Assembly: GCA_964598225.1 (NCBI GenBank)
Contig: CAZRBG010000058.1
Coordinates: forward strand, 1-36,167
Source: SG8-4 sp964598225
GTDB taxonomy: Bacteria; Planctomycetota; Phycisphaerae; Sedimentisphaerales; Anaerobacaceae
Reading direction: 5' to 3'
DNA length: 36,167 nucleotides
Under the pieces are notes generated by a model, which worked only from the letters and a program-made list of their open reading frames with translations, searched no databases and had not been told where the DNA came from. This document shows, piece after piece, positions 16,181 through 24,468 of the stretch (position 1 is its first letter; each line of letters opens with the position of its first letter). Both the position numbers and the translations under genes were made by a program.

Positions 16181-17677
16181 ATGGAAATTGAAACTAAGGA
16201 CATCGAAGCGTATATAGACGGGCTGCCGAACATCTGCGGCTCCGAGGAACTTGTAGCCGAGGCTATGAGCAGGAAGGGCCCGTTCTACGATAGCGCCGGC
16301 CCCGGATCGCCGGGATTCGATGAAATCGAAAGTGCTTTTGCAATCGCACTTCACATGCACCAGCCGTTGATCCCGGCAGGAGGTGATAATTTACAGACGG
16401 CAAAGATCATCAGCAATCTCGAACACATGCTCAATAATCCCGACAGCGGCGACAACCACAACGCGACGGTATTCGCCCGCTGCTACGAGCGGATGGGTGA
16501 ATTCATCCCGGAACTCGTCAAGAAGGGCAAAAAGCCCCGCGTGATGCTTGACTATTCAGGTTGCCTGCTTCACGGGCTTTGTGCGATGGGACGAGAGGCC
16601 TGTCCCGAGCGGAGCCGAGGGAATATTATTGAAACGCTTCGAGAGGTAACTTGCGATCCGGGTTATGGACGTTGCATCGAGTGGCTGGGCGTGCCCTGGG
16701 GCCATCCCGTCGCATCTTCGACGCCGGTACAGGATTACAGGCTGCACATTCGCGCCTGGCAGCATTTCTTCGCGGCACTGTTCGGCTTCGAGGCCCTTAG
16801 CCGGGTCAGGGGGTTTTCGCCGAGCGAGATGGAGCTGCCGAATCATCCGGACGTATTCTATGAGTTCGTCAAGACTCTCAGGGACTGCGGATACCGCTGG
16901 GTGCTCGTTCAGGAGCACACGGTCGAAGCGGTGGAAGGCGGGGGCGTGCGCGATCCGCACGTACCCCAGCGGCTCGTTGCCAGAAATTCGCGCGGCAAAG
17001 CATGCTCTATCACCGCAATTATCAAGACCCAGGGCAGCGATACGAAGCTGGTCGGCCAGATGCAGCCTTATTACGAGGCGATGAATCTCGGCCGCAGGGA
17101 TCTGGCTGGCCAATCAATTCCGCCGGTTGTGACGCAGATCGCGGACGGCGAAAACGGCGGCGTTATGATGAACGAATTCCCGCCCAAGTATATGGAAGTG
17201 ATGGAAGAAGCTTCAGACAGTAAATGCGCACCCGTAAATATTACCGAGTACCTCGAATACCTCGCCAGCATCGGAGTCAACGAGTCTGATTTCCCGGCTA
17301 TCCAGCCAATCATGCAGGGCAGGATATGGGAGAGATTCGAGGACGGAGCGGGGCCGGAGGCGATGGCCAGGCTGATCGAAGAATTGCAAAAAGAAGACGA
17401 CCGGTTCCACATGGAAGGCGGAAGCTGGACTAACGACCGTTCCTGGGTGCAGGGCTACGAGCAGGTATTGGGCCCTATGCAGACCGCAAGTGCCATGTTT
17501 GCCGAGAAGGTGCTTGCAAAGGATGTTCCGACGTCTCATCCGCGATATCGCGAGGCCCTGTTCCACCTGATGGTCGCGCAGACGAGCTGTTTCAGATATT
17601 GGGGCGAGGGCACCTGGACGGATTACGGCCGGGAACTGTGCCGTCGCGCAATAGAGATAATCGAAGACAGCTTTTGA
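16181..17677 (+). CDS. Glycoside hydrolase family 57-like protein
   Basis: A 498-residue soluble protein without a signal peptide. FAIALHMHQPLIP (53-65) is the N-terminal strand and HQP motif that marks GH57 (alpha-glucan-acting amylases, branching enzymes and relatives). YSGCLLHGL (125-133) and the strand GYRWVLVQEHTVE further on fit the same barrel. GH57 uses a Glu nucleophile and Asp acid; these could not be assigned with confidence here, so activity is unproven. Residues about 138-147 (REACPERSRG) are an in-frame repeat insertion between conserved segments. ATG 16181 follows AGGA at a usable distance. The gene stands alone, divergent from the large PQQ gene, and may act on storage glucan. 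Confidence 0.8.
   Translation: MEIETKDIEAYIDGLPNICGSEELVAEAMSRKGPFYDSAGPGSPGFDEIESAFAIALHMHQPLIPAGGDNLQTAKIISNLEHMLNNPDSGDNHNATVFARCYERMGEFIPELVKKGKKPRVMLDYSGCLLHGLCAMGREACPERSRGNIIETLREVTCDPGYGRCIEWLGVPWGHPVASSTPVQDYRLHIRAWQHFFAALFGFEALSRVRGFSPSEMELPNHPDVFYEFVKTLRDCGYRWVLVQEHTVEAVEGGGVRDPHVPQRLVARNSRGKACSITAIIKTQGSDTKLVGQMQPYYEAMNLGRRDLAGQSIPPVVTQIADGENGGVMMNEFPPKYMEVMEEASDSKCAPVNITEYLEYLASIGVNESDFPAIQPIMQGRIWERFEDGAGPEAMARLIEELQKEDDRFHMEGGSWTNDRSWVQGYEQVLGPMQTASAMFAEKVLAKDVPTSHPRYREALFHLMVAQTSCFRYWGEGTWTDYGRELCRRAIEIIEDSF
16601..16622. repeat. Short palindromic repeat inserted in frame in a coding gene
   Basis: The 22-base stretch starting TGTCCCGAGC and ending GCCGAGGGA is, on the opposite strand, nearly the same as 12276-12297 in the intergenic repeat. 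Read in the GH57-like frame it gives CPERSRG, a peptide often produced when this repeat family lands inside genes. Confidence 0.7.
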
Positions 17678-17798
17678 TTAGGCTCATTCTTCGAGCACTC
17701 TTATTCTGATTCCTAAAGTCACCCGCCGATCCGGACGATGTCCGATACGGAAACTAGGCTGGTTACAGATTCTTTCTGAATACCACGAGGAGACAATT

Positions 17799-18215
17799 AT
17801 GCTCCGCAAATCAGGTTTTACGGTGATCGACCTGATGGTGACCATTTTCATCGTCAGCATCCTGGCGGCGGTGGTGGTATCGCCAATGAAAGGCCGGATC
17901 GACAAGGCCAAATGGTCCGAAGCAAACGCCACGGCAGGCGCTATCCGCAGAGCCGTTCGCGCCTACGCATCCGAGACCGATATCGCCACCGCCCGATCTC
18001 TGGCCGGTATGAACCTGATTGATACGCCGACGCAGCAGCTTCTGGGCTTCACGGCAGCGGGACTGGAAGGTCAATATTTCACCGCCGGCGACTATACCCT
18101 CACATCCATCGACGATTCGGCAGTGGCCGTAGTAACAGTCACCGCCAGCAAACCCAACGCCCCAACCGGCTCCTACCGCCTCCTAACCGACGGCAAGTGG
18201 GCAAAGCTAAACTAA
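17799..18215 (+). CDS. Pilin-like protein with variant prepilin motif
   Basis: A 138-residue protein starting MLRKSGFTVIDLMVTIFIV, a prepilin signal with cleavage after Gly6, followed by the long hydrophobic N-terminal helix and a small C-terminal domain ending in a strand pattern like GspG/PilA-type pseudopilins (GSYRLLTDGKW). The fifth mature residue, nearly always Glu in pilins and needed for assembly and methylation contacts, is Asp here. AGGAG lies 6 bases before the ATG. It stands alone between the GH57-like gene and the oppositely oriented dinD remnant. It could be an isolated minor pseudopilin of a type II-like system encoded elsewhere. Confidence 0.75.
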   Translation: MLRKSGFTVIDLMVTIFIVSILAAVVVSPMKGRIDKAKWSEANATAGAIRRAVRAYASETDIATARSLAGMNLIDTPTQQLLGFTAAGLEGQYFTAGDYTLTSIDDSAVAVVTVTASKPNAPTGSYRLLTDGKWAKLN

Positions 18216-18225
18216 CCCAAAGACC

Positions 18226-19081
18226 CTAATCCGACCAGGGGTTGAGTTTTTCTGTTGCTTTCAACAGCTTCCTTTCTTCCGACTTTAGACGTCGCTCGAC
18301 TTTCTTTACGTCTTCGGCAGGAGGTAACTGTTCGGGCACAATCCCTCGGTCACGCAGGAGTTTGCGTATTTCTTCATTATTCTTAACGTGCTCAGAAGTG
18401 ATTTTACCCTCTGTGCCGAGTTCGTGCTGTTTGATATTGTAGTTGGTGATCTCATTCGCAAAATCTTTTGCTTTAATAGTGATTGTTGGCAGGAAGTCTG
18501 CTAAAGGTCTTTTTGTAGGAACTTCCAATTGGTACTTCATTTGTCTCGTAGACTTACCACCAAATAGCGCCTTGTCGCCTTTACTACGGATTCTGGTAAA
18601 ACTATCACCATCGCCTAATCGCTCATAAATTATGCCCGATAACTCTCTCTGAGTGTTTTAACTTTTCTCGGGCAGATACTCGCTCTGCCTCAGACAATCG
18701 CTTTTCGATGATTTCTTGCTTACGCGTCTGAACAGCGAAGTACGTCTGAGCGAAAGCAATTTGATCCTTGGACGGATCGCCATTCTGGGCAATAAGATAA
18801 CAAGCATATCGGCTGAGTGCAATATCGGTGATTTCCCGCTTTGCTCCTGAGCCGAGATCAACCATTTTGCTGACCTCAGCAAAATGGTCCATCGGGTCAT
18901 AACCTGCTTTGTTACAAGCAGTTATGGCTTTGTCGACCACTTTGGAGAAATTCCTCCATTGAGTGTAGCCCAGTAGTTCTTGTAGATCGCGCGCACACCA
19001 GAACTCTGTATTGGTCTCTGGGAATCTGCGAACGATTGCCTCAAAACTTGCGTGAAGGCGACCGATAAGCTCTTTATCCAT
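18226..19081 (-). pseudogene. dinD: dinD, broken by a 2-base frameshift
   Basis: Two consecutive frames together make a complete DNA-damage-inducible protein D of about 285 residues. The first (from ATG 19081, with AGGAG 7 bases upstream) carries the BRO-N-like part: FWCARDLQELLGYTQWRNF, then DIALSRYACYLIAQNGDP and AQTYFAVQTRKQE. It ends prematurely at 18623. The other frame continues exactly as the family does, with RIRSKGDKALFGGKSTRQM and DFLPTITIKAKDFANEITNY, to the stop at 18226. The break is at a CTCTCTCT run (18643-18650): two more bases would restore one frame. DinD inhibits RecA-type filaments in E. coli. Whether this is a dead gene, a slippage variant or a read error is open. Confidence 0.85.
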
Positions 19082-19141
19082 TTGGTGGCTCCTATACTCG
19101 GTTCTCAGTATCTCTGGGGACGCTCTCGTTGTTGCATTCGT

Positions 19142-19170
19142 ATGATCGCGGTCATTATTGCGTATGTCAA
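19142..19170 (-). promoter_or_regulatory. Possible dinD promoter
   Basis: On the minus strand TTGACA (19165-19170) is followed after 17 bases by GATCAT (19142-19147). The -35 box is perfect and the -10 box poor. No LexA-type palindrome was recognised nearby. Confidence 0.35.
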
Positions 19171-19247
19171 GTTATTGTTTGAATTCACAAATCTGAAATC
19201 AGGACAGTGGCAGGCCTTCCGCCCTCTCAGGCAACCCGCCAACGTTT

Positions 19248-19300
19248 GGCCCTGATGATTGGTGCTTGCAAGGCAGTCATTAGGGCCTTCTTCTTTATTT
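19248..19300 (+). terminator. Strong intrinsic terminator with no obvious gene upstream
   Basis: A 14-base stem, GGCCCTGATGATTG (19248-19261) with CAGTCATTAGGGCC (19274-19287), has 12 Watson-Crick and 2 G-U pairs around a 12-base loop, then TTCTTCTTTATTT. Orientation is plus. The only gene to its left, dinD, reads the other way, so it would end an unassigned plus-strand transcript of up to about 160 bases. Confidence 0.6.
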
Positions 19301-19486
19301 ACTTGCCGCATTTAAAATAATCCCTCACTCGCTTGCTGTCAAGGCCATTTTTTTCAAAAGATCAAACAAATCTCGCGTCGCCCGACATCTCATATTTAAG
19401 TAGTATAGACGCAAGTGCCATTTCTACTTGTCAAATAAAGACTTATATAAGCATAAAAAAAATATTAGAAATTTAAAACTTCGTTG

Positions 19487-19515
19487 TTGACTTTAAAGGT
19501 GGGTTCGCTTACCAT
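19487..19515 (+). promoter_or_regulatory. Probable promoter of the winged-helix gene
   Basis: TTGACT (19487-19492), 17 bases, TACCAT (19510-19515), in an AT-rich tract about 50 bases before the ATG at 19563. The 19301-19486 stretch before it is AT-rich and holds no gene that could be supported. Confidence 0.45.
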
Positions 19516-19562
19516 TACAGGTGTAAGTACAATAAGATAAATACATGGTAAAGGAGATTGGT

Positions 19563-20129
19563 ATGGCAAAAGACGCTGATACAATGATAGCACGCCTACA
19601 GAAGAAATTAAAACCATTAGAGGATGAAATAAATGAGATAAAGAAAGGGATAAACGTAATATGCAAGCTGGATGGGAAACCTCCTATATACACAGACATT
19701 GAGCAGAACATTCAAACTATCAATGCCCAGTTACGTGGTGATGAGTATCATAATATGCCTCAAGCAACCGCCATAACTGAAATCCTTGAACGACGAAAAG
19801 CAGCAAACCTTTCTCCTGTAACCATTGATGAAATCTACGACGATTTAACTGCGGGTGGGTTTCAATTTACTAAGGGCAAAAATGAGGCGATCCAAAAGCG
19901 AGGCATTGCTATTGCAATGTCAAAAAATAGAAAGTTCTATAAGCTACCAAATGAGAAATGGGGTATTAAATCTTGGTATGGCATACAAGAAAATAAGGTT
20001 GCCTCAAAAGACGAAACAGATTCAGAGAACGGCCAAGAACAAGAAAATTCTGAGCAGCCGATAAATGATACACAACAAAAAGAAAGTGATAATATTGAAA
20101 ATAATACTGACAAAATAAACAATAAATAA
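19563..20129 (+). CDS. Coiled-coil and winged-helix protein (HARE-HTH-like)
   Basis: A 188-residue protein whose AT-rich codon use is unlike its neighbours. The start is ATG 19563, six bases after AAGGAG; an ATG at 19545 would place that site inside the gene. Residues about 5-60 are a charged helix likely to form a coiled coil. Residues about 68-145 have the pattern of a HARE-HTH-type winged helix: ATAITEILER, SPVTIDEIYDDLTAGGFQF, then IAIAMSKNRKFYKLPNEKWG and W-Y. The last 40 residues are an acidic, Asn/Gln-rich disordered tail. HARE-HTH domains accompany restriction enzymes and other DNA-modification proteins, so a DNA-binding role is inferred. No partner enzyme is in the window. The base composition suggests transfer. 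Confidence 0.7.
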   Translation: MAKDADTMIARLQKKLKPLEDEINEIKKGINVICKLDGKPPIYTDIEQNIQTINAQLRGDEYHNMPQATAITEILERRKAANLSPVTIDEIYDDLTAGGFQFTKGKNEAIQKRGIAIAMSKNRKFYKLPNEKWGIKSWYGIQENKVASKDETDSENGQEQENSEQPINDTQQKESDNIENNTDKINNK

Positions 20130-20131
20130 AA

Positions 20132-20162
20132 CCCTAACGCTCACGGAAGGCAAACGTTAGGG
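20132..20162. terminator. Hairpin after the winged-helix gene
   Basis: CCCTAACG (20132-20139) pairs with CGTTAGGG (20155-20162) around a 15-base loop, directly after the stop codon at 20129. A second small hairpin (CGGGA/TCCCG) follows. There is no T-run, so it may be an mRNA 3-prime end structure rather than a classic terminator. Confidence 0.4.
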
Positions 20163-20250
20163 CCGGGAAAAATCCCGATGTATTGTGTAGTAACTCTATT
20201 ATCGGCATTTTGTCTCCCGCGTCAAGAGCTTTCCAGAAAGGATTTTGGAA

Positions 20251-20388
20251 ATGGCTTCCAAAAAGCGCAATCAGTACGCGCCGAAAGGCTATCGCAAGGT
20301 GTTTGTGAAGTGCTTTCGGCACTGGCGTACAGGCAAGTTGGTGTATCCCAAAACAGCAGATGCGTTCTGCTTTTTGGTGAAATGCTAA
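20251..20388 (+). CDS. Small basic protein, 45 residues, own terminator
   Basis: A short open frame encodes 45 residues beginning MASKKRNQYAPKGYRKVFVK and ending in ADAFCFLVKC. It is rich in Lys and Arg, with a central WRTGKLVYPK turn and two cysteines. AAGGA lies 10 bases before the ATG, and a strong intrinsic terminator starts 11 bases after the stop, so the transcript seems built for it. No family is recognised with confidence. The evenly placed aromatic residues in strand-like stretches (KVFVKCFRHW, AFCFLVKC) suggest a small beta-folded nucleic-acid-binding protein, but this is inference. It lies at the right edge of the AT-rich patch, itself with ordinary base composition. Confidence 0.6.
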   Translation: MASKKRNQYAPKGYRKVFVKCFRHWRTGKLVYPKTADAFCFLVKC

Positions 20389-20398
20389 CCTGAAACAG

Positions 20399-20426
20399 GG
20401 GCGGCTTTCGGGCCGCCCTTTTCTTT
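20399..20426 (+). terminator. Intrinsic terminator of the small basic protein gene
   Basis: GGGCGGC (20399-20405), loop TTTCGG, GCCGCCC (20412-20418), then TTTTCTTT. A textbook plus-strand terminator 10 bases after the 45-residue frame. Confidence 0.85.
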
Positions 20427-20528
20427 GATTTCAAAATAGGACACTACCGAGCGGTTTCATGTTGCCAGATGTCCAAATGGTTGGGGTTGGGGCTTAACAG
20501 GGTTGGAATGGGTTTTTGGCGGGGGAAC

Positions 20529-20558
20529 TTGACTTTTTGGCGATTTTGGCTATATATA
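20529..20558 (+). promoter_or_regulatory. Promoter of dnaG-rpoD
   Basis: TTGACT (20529-20534) and TATATATA (20551-20558) are 16 to 18 bases apart depending on register, about 110 bases before dnaG. The region 20427-20528 is G/T-rich and shows no gene. Confidence 0.55.
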
Positions 20559-20666
20559 GGTGGCAGGAAGGTAATTAATGGCTGATTATCGGTATAGATG
20601 CGTACAGCAGGCGGGCTTGTGAGAAGTTTTTCGCAGGGCCGCTGTTTTTGACGGAAGTTAGTGCGT

Positions 20667-22484
20667 ATGGCAGGGATGTATGACAATCGAGAAGTTCTTG
20701 AGGTTCAGCAGGCCAACGATATTGTTGACGTGGTCGGCGAGCACGTGAGTCTGAAGAAAAAGGGCCGCGAAATGGTGGGTTTGTGCCCTTTTCACGCGGA
20801 CAATCGCCCGAGCATGAACGTCAGCAGCGTCAAGCAGATATTCAAATGCTTCGCCTGCGGCGCCGGCGGAGATGTGTTCAAATTCGTCCAGATGCGTGAG
20901 AATCTAACATTCCCGCAGGTTATCGAAAGGTTGGCCGAGCGGGCGGGGATAAAACTACAGAAAAAGAGAAGAATAAAAGTAAGAAGAGAGACATCCGACG
21001 GCCCGGGTGCCGAAGCGGCTCAGGTTGAGGATGCAGATCCCAACAGGCTCAGTAAAGCCAATGCCTGGGCGGCCGAGCGCTTCCGTGAAAATCTCGAGGA
21101 TCCGGAGAAGGGCGGCTACGCCCGGGAATATCTGGCTCAGAGGCAGATAGACGCCCAGAGTATTAAGAAATGGCAGCTCGGATTGGCCGTCGGTACAGGC
21201 GACGACCTTATAACTAAGGCCAAAGCAAGTAATGCGCCCCTCAAACTGCTCGAGCAGGCGGGCCTGATCGTGGGGCATAGCAAAGACAAGTTTGTGAACC
21301 GTCTGATGTTCACGATCACCGATGTTACGGGCAGAGTGATCGGTTTCGGCGGGCGAACGCTGGATGACAGCGGCGCAAAGTACATTAATTCGCCGACGAC
21401 GGTGCTCTTTGACAAAAGTAATTGCGTTTACGGGCTCGAACAGGCCCGGCACGAAATAGGTTCGACCGGAACGGCCGTAGTTGTGGAAGGCTATACCGAC
21501 GTCATCATGGCGCATCAGTATGGGTGCACTAACGTTGTCGCGACTCTGGGAACCAGTTTCACGGCGGGCCACGCACGGATTTTGCGACGGTATGCCAAGA
21601 AGGTGGTCCTGATCTTCGACAGCGATGTTGCCGGTGTGGAAGCCGCTAACAGGGCATTAGACGTGTGCCTGAGCCAGCGAATAGACATCAAGATCGCTTC
21701 CGTGCCGAATGGAAAGGACCCGTGCGAGTTCGTCCTCGCGGCCGGCCGGGAGAGCTTCCGGCAGGTCATCGAGGGGGCCATGGACGTCTTTCAGTTCAAA
21801 TGGGACAGGCTGAAAGAGAAGTTCGACGCTGAGGACACACTTGCCGGCAGAAGGGCGGCTGTGGAAGAATACATCCAGGCGATAGCCGCCGGTCTGCAGG
21901 GCGGCAACGTCCAGCCTTTGGACTGCGGTCTCAGAGTGAACCAAATATCCCGGATTATAGGACTCGACAGCAATCAGATCAACGCCGAGCTTGCCAGACA
22001 TCTCCGACGGGCACGTAACGCCGCCGGCTATGAGCGAGGCAATCAGAAGCCCGCTGTTGTGGATTACGGGCATGGAGCCTTTGCCGGGGCCCAACGAGAG
22101 GTGCTCGAAGTGCTGCTCAATGAACCGAGTCTGTATGAGACGGTCAGGCAAAAGATTGCAGCAGAGGTTTTCGATGTGCCGATATTGAGGCAGATAGGGG
22201 AGATTGTCTTTGAAACCCTGGAAGACGAAAGCGAAGTTTCGCTCAGGCAGTTTCTGGCCCGAACCGAATCGGTCCGACTTGGCAATTGTCTGATGGAATT
22301 GGCGCAGGCCGGACAAGAGAAAGGCAACTTCGAGTGGCGATTGGCCAAAGCGCTCGAATCGATCGAGCGGCATCAAGCCCGCAAGAAAAGGATCGCGATC
22401 GCGGCTCAAAAGGACGAGGCCGAGTATCTCAGGAAGCTGCATGAGATTACGGACAAGGTTAATGTCCATACTACAGGCATGTGA
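20667..22484 (+). CDS. dnaG: DNA primase DnaG
   Basis: A 605-residue primase that makes RNA primers for replication. The CHC2 zinc ribbon is Cys40, His43, Cys61 and Cys64 (CPFH and CFACG). The catalytic core follows, with LMFTITDVTGRVIGFGGR (213-230), the TOPRIM Glu motif VVEGYTDVI (272-280) and the acidic pair in FDSDVAG (317-323). The C-terminal third, after about 430, is the variable helical domain that contacts DnaB. ATG 20667 is chosen because GGAAG lies about 9 bases upstream; GTG 20661 is too close to it. It precedes rpoD by 150 bases, the usual dnaG-rpoD pairing. An internal loop rich in Lys/Arg (about 98-107) is longer than in E. coli. Confidence 0.97.
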   Translation: MAGMYDNREVLEVQQANDIVDVVGEHVSLKKKGREMVGLCPFHADNRPSMNVSSVKQIFKCFACGAGGDVFKFVQMRENLTFPQVIERLAERAGIKLQKKRRIKVRRETSDGPGAEAAQVEDADPNRLSKANAWAAERFRENLEDPEKGGYAREYLAQRQIDAQSIKKWQLGLAVGTGDDLITKAKASNAPLKLLEQAGLIVGHSKDKFVNRLMFTITDVTGRVIGFGGRTLDDSGAKYINSPTTVLFDKSNCVYGLEQARHEIGSTGTAVVVEGYTDVIMAHQYGCTNVVATLGTSFTAGHARILRRYAKKVVLIFDSDVAGVEAANRALDVCLSQRIDIKIASVPNGKDPCEFVLAAGRESFRQVIEGAMDVFQFKWDRLKEKFDAEDTLAGRRAAVEEYIQAIAAGLQGGNVQPLDCGLRVNQISRIIGLDSNQINAELARHLRRARNAAGYERGNQKPAVVDYGHGAFAGAQREVLEVLLNEPSLYETVRQKIAAEVFDVPILRQIGEIVFETLEDESEVSLRQFLARTESVRLGNCLMELAQAGQEKGNFEWRLAKALESIERHQARKKRIAIAAQKDEAEYLRKLHEITDKVNVHTTGM

Positions 22485-22634
22485 AAGTGAACAAGAACCG
22501 GTTTTCGGACGTAAAACGGGCAAAGCGAAGGGCGGGAGTCCCCCGCTATTGTAGAGCATCGAGATCGTGGTTTTGTTATCGGTTTCGGATGATCGTGTGA
22601 GTTATTCGTTGTCGGATATAGAAGGACATAGATT

Positions 22635-24407
22635 GTGACAAGAAAAAAAGCCAAAGAAGAAAAAGAGCAAGTTCCGGAGCAAGTGATCTCTGAAGAAGTG
22701 GATGAGACCACGGAAACGGCACTGCTCGATCCCGAAGAGCAGATAAAGCTCATGGTCGCCAAAGGCAAGAAAAAGGGTTTTCTGACATACGAGGAAATGA
22801 ACGACGACTTGCCGGAAGAAGCTGTGAGCGTAGGCCGTCTTGACACCCTTCTTGCGACGCTGGACGAAATGGGAATAAAACTTCTCGACGAGGCCGATGT
22901 CAAGGCCAGCAAAGTTGCCCAGGACGAGGACTTTGAGCAAGCGGACAGCGACGAAGATGATGAAGGGCAGGATTCGGATGAAGAGGACGTGTTACTTGAG
23001 AAGCAACTCGTTGGTGAAGATCTCTCAAAGCGAATCGACGACCCGATTCGCATGTATCTGACTCAGATGGGCCAGATACCGCTGCTTACGAGAACCTCGG
23101 AAATCGCTCTGGCGCGAAAAATTGAGATAGCTCGTATGGCCTTCAGGAGAAAAATGCTGCAGTGCGATTACTGCGCGCGAAGTTCTCTGGAATTGCTTCA
23201 GCAGGTCCACGAAGGCACGGTTTCTTTCGACAGAACGATCAAGGCCGGCACGGCGCTGCATCAGACCAAGAGCGTGATAAAGAAAAGGCTGCCGGAAAAT
23301 ATCAGAACGGTCGACAAGCTGTTGGCGCGCAACCGTGAACTTTTCTTTAAGACTCTTTCAGGTCTGTCCAAAAGCGAAACCGAAGCGGCGCAGAAACAGA
23401 TACGACGAGACAAACGGAAGATCGCAACGCTGCTCGAAGAGCTGAGCCTGCGGACAAGCAGAATCCAGCCGATAAAGAGTAAGCTGCACGGCATCTGCAA
23501 CAAGATGCACCAGTTGCAAAAAAACATAGAAGCCGGTCCCGATGGCGATATAACCGATGAAGATATAGAGGCGATGAAGCAGGAGCTGGCCGGCCTTCAG
23601 GAACTGGTCATGGAAACGCCGGAGCAGCTAACCAAACGACTGGCATCGCTGGACAGTGTCTTTTCGCAGTACGAGCAGACAAAACGGATGCTCTCCAGCG
23701 CCAATCTCAGGCTCGTTGTCTCGATCGCCAAAAAATATCGCAATCGCGGACTGAGCTTCCTGGACCTCATCCAGGAAGGCAACACCGGGCTTATGCGCGC
23801 GGTCGATAAGTACGAGTACCGCCGGGGCTACAAGTTCAGCACGTACGCAACGTGGTGGATTCGCCAGGCGATTACCAGGGCGATAGCCGATCATGCAAGG
23901 ACGATCCGCATACCCGTTCACATGATAGAGACGATGAGCCGGCTGCGAACCGCCAGCAAAGCGCTCCATCAGAAACTCGGCAGAGAAGCCACTATCGAGG
24001 AAATTGCCGAGGAGGCGGGGATGACAATCGCCGAGACGCGAAGAGTGCTCAAGATATCCAAGCACCCTATCAGCCTCGACAGGCCGATCGGTGAAAGCGA
24101 AGACAGCTATTTCGGCGATTTCATAGAAGACAACGAGATCGATTCGCCCGTAGCCTCGGCTACGCAGGAAATGCTCCGCGACAGGATCGACGTTGTCTTG
24201 AAGACCCTTTCGTATCGCGAGCGAGAGATCATCAAGCTGCGATACGGAATCGGAGACGGATACACCTATACCCTGGAAGAGGTCGGCAGAATCTTCAAAG
24301 TCACCCGCGAGCGAGTCCGCCAGGTCGAGGCAAAGGCAATCCGAAAGCTCCAGCACCCCGTCCGCGCCCGGAAATTGGAAGGCTTCATAGACAACAAAAC
24401 AGCATAA
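22635..24407 (+). CDS. rpoD: Primary sigma factor RpoD (sigma-70)
   Basis: A 590-residue primary sigma factor. The N-terminal 130 residues contain a region 1.1-like part (EEQIKLMVAKGKKKGFLTYEE pattern, split here as helix and turn) and a very acidic linker (about 96-120). Region 1.2 starts at DPIRMYLTQMG (136-146). Regions 2.1-2.4 (about 355-430) include DLIQEGNTGLMRAVDKYEY and the -10 reading helix FSTYATWWIRQAITRAI. Region 4.2 is the recognition helix in EEVGRIFKVTRERVRQVE near the C-terminus. The start is GTG 22635, 8 bases after AAGGA. The consensus-like -35/-10 boxes found elsewhere in the window agree with this sigma factor. Transcribed with dnaG. Confidence 0.97.
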   Translation: MTRKKAKEEKEQVPEQVISEEVDETTETALLDPEEQIKLMVAKGKKKGFLTYEEMNDDLPEEAVSVGRLDTLLATLDEMGIKLLDEADVKASKVAQDEDFEQADSDEDDEGQDSDEEDVLLEKQLVGEDLSKRIDDPIRMYLTQMGQIPLLTRTSEIALARKIEIARMAFRRKMLQCDYCARSSLELLQQVHEGTVSFDRTIKAGTALHQTKSVIKKRLPENIRTVDKLLARNRELFFKTLSGLSKSETEAAQKQIRRDKRKIATLLEELSLRTSRIQPIKSKLHGICNKMHQLQKNIEAGPDGDITDEDIEAMKQELAGLQELVMETPEQLTKRLASLDSVFSQYEQTKRMLSSANLRLVVSIAKKYRNRGLSFLDLIQEGNTGLMRAVDKYEYRRGYKFSTYATWWIRQAITRAIADHARTIRIPVHMIETMSRLRTASKALHQKLGREATIEEIAEEAGMTIAETRRVLKISKHPISLDRPIGESEDSYFGDFIEDNEIDSPVASATQEMLRDRIDVVLKTLSYREREIIKLRYGIGDGYTYTLEEVGRIFKVTRERVRQVEAKAIRKLQHPVRARKLEGFIDNKTA

Positions 24408-24411
24408 CATC

Positions 24412-24431
24412 GCTCATTTTGAGAGCTTTTT
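24412..24431 (+). terminator. Weak terminator after rpoD
   Basis: GCTC (24412-24415) pairs with GAGC (24423-24426), followed by TTTTTC. It is short, but well placed just before the next promoter. Confidence 0.35.
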
Positions 24432-24433
24432 CG

Positions 24434-24462
24434 TTGACAACAAACCGAACCGCCTCTATTAT
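24434..24462 (+). promoter_or_regulatory. Near-consensus promoter of cdaA
   Basis: TTGACA (24434-24439), exactly 17 bases, TATTAT (24457-24462). This is the best sigma-70 promoter in the window. Transcription should begin near 24469, leaving a leader of about 190 bases before cdaA. Confidence 0.75.
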
Positions 24463-24468
24463 TCTACC

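Noticed and set aside
19142..19255. A 37-codon plus-strand frame ending inside the orphan terminator stem
   Set aside because: No ribosome site and no recognisable pattern; a noncoding RNA is as likely.
20132..20162. Possible integron attC site (TAAC and GTTA arms)
   Set aside because: Only 31 bases long, flanking bases do not fit the RYYYAAC/GTTRRRY ends, and no integrase or cassette array is present.
22481..22600. A 39-codon basic frame starting GTG and overlapping the dnaG stop
   Set aside because: No terminator, no distinct ribosome site, and the sequence looks like arginine-rich read-through of a GC-rich spacer; evidence too thin to call.
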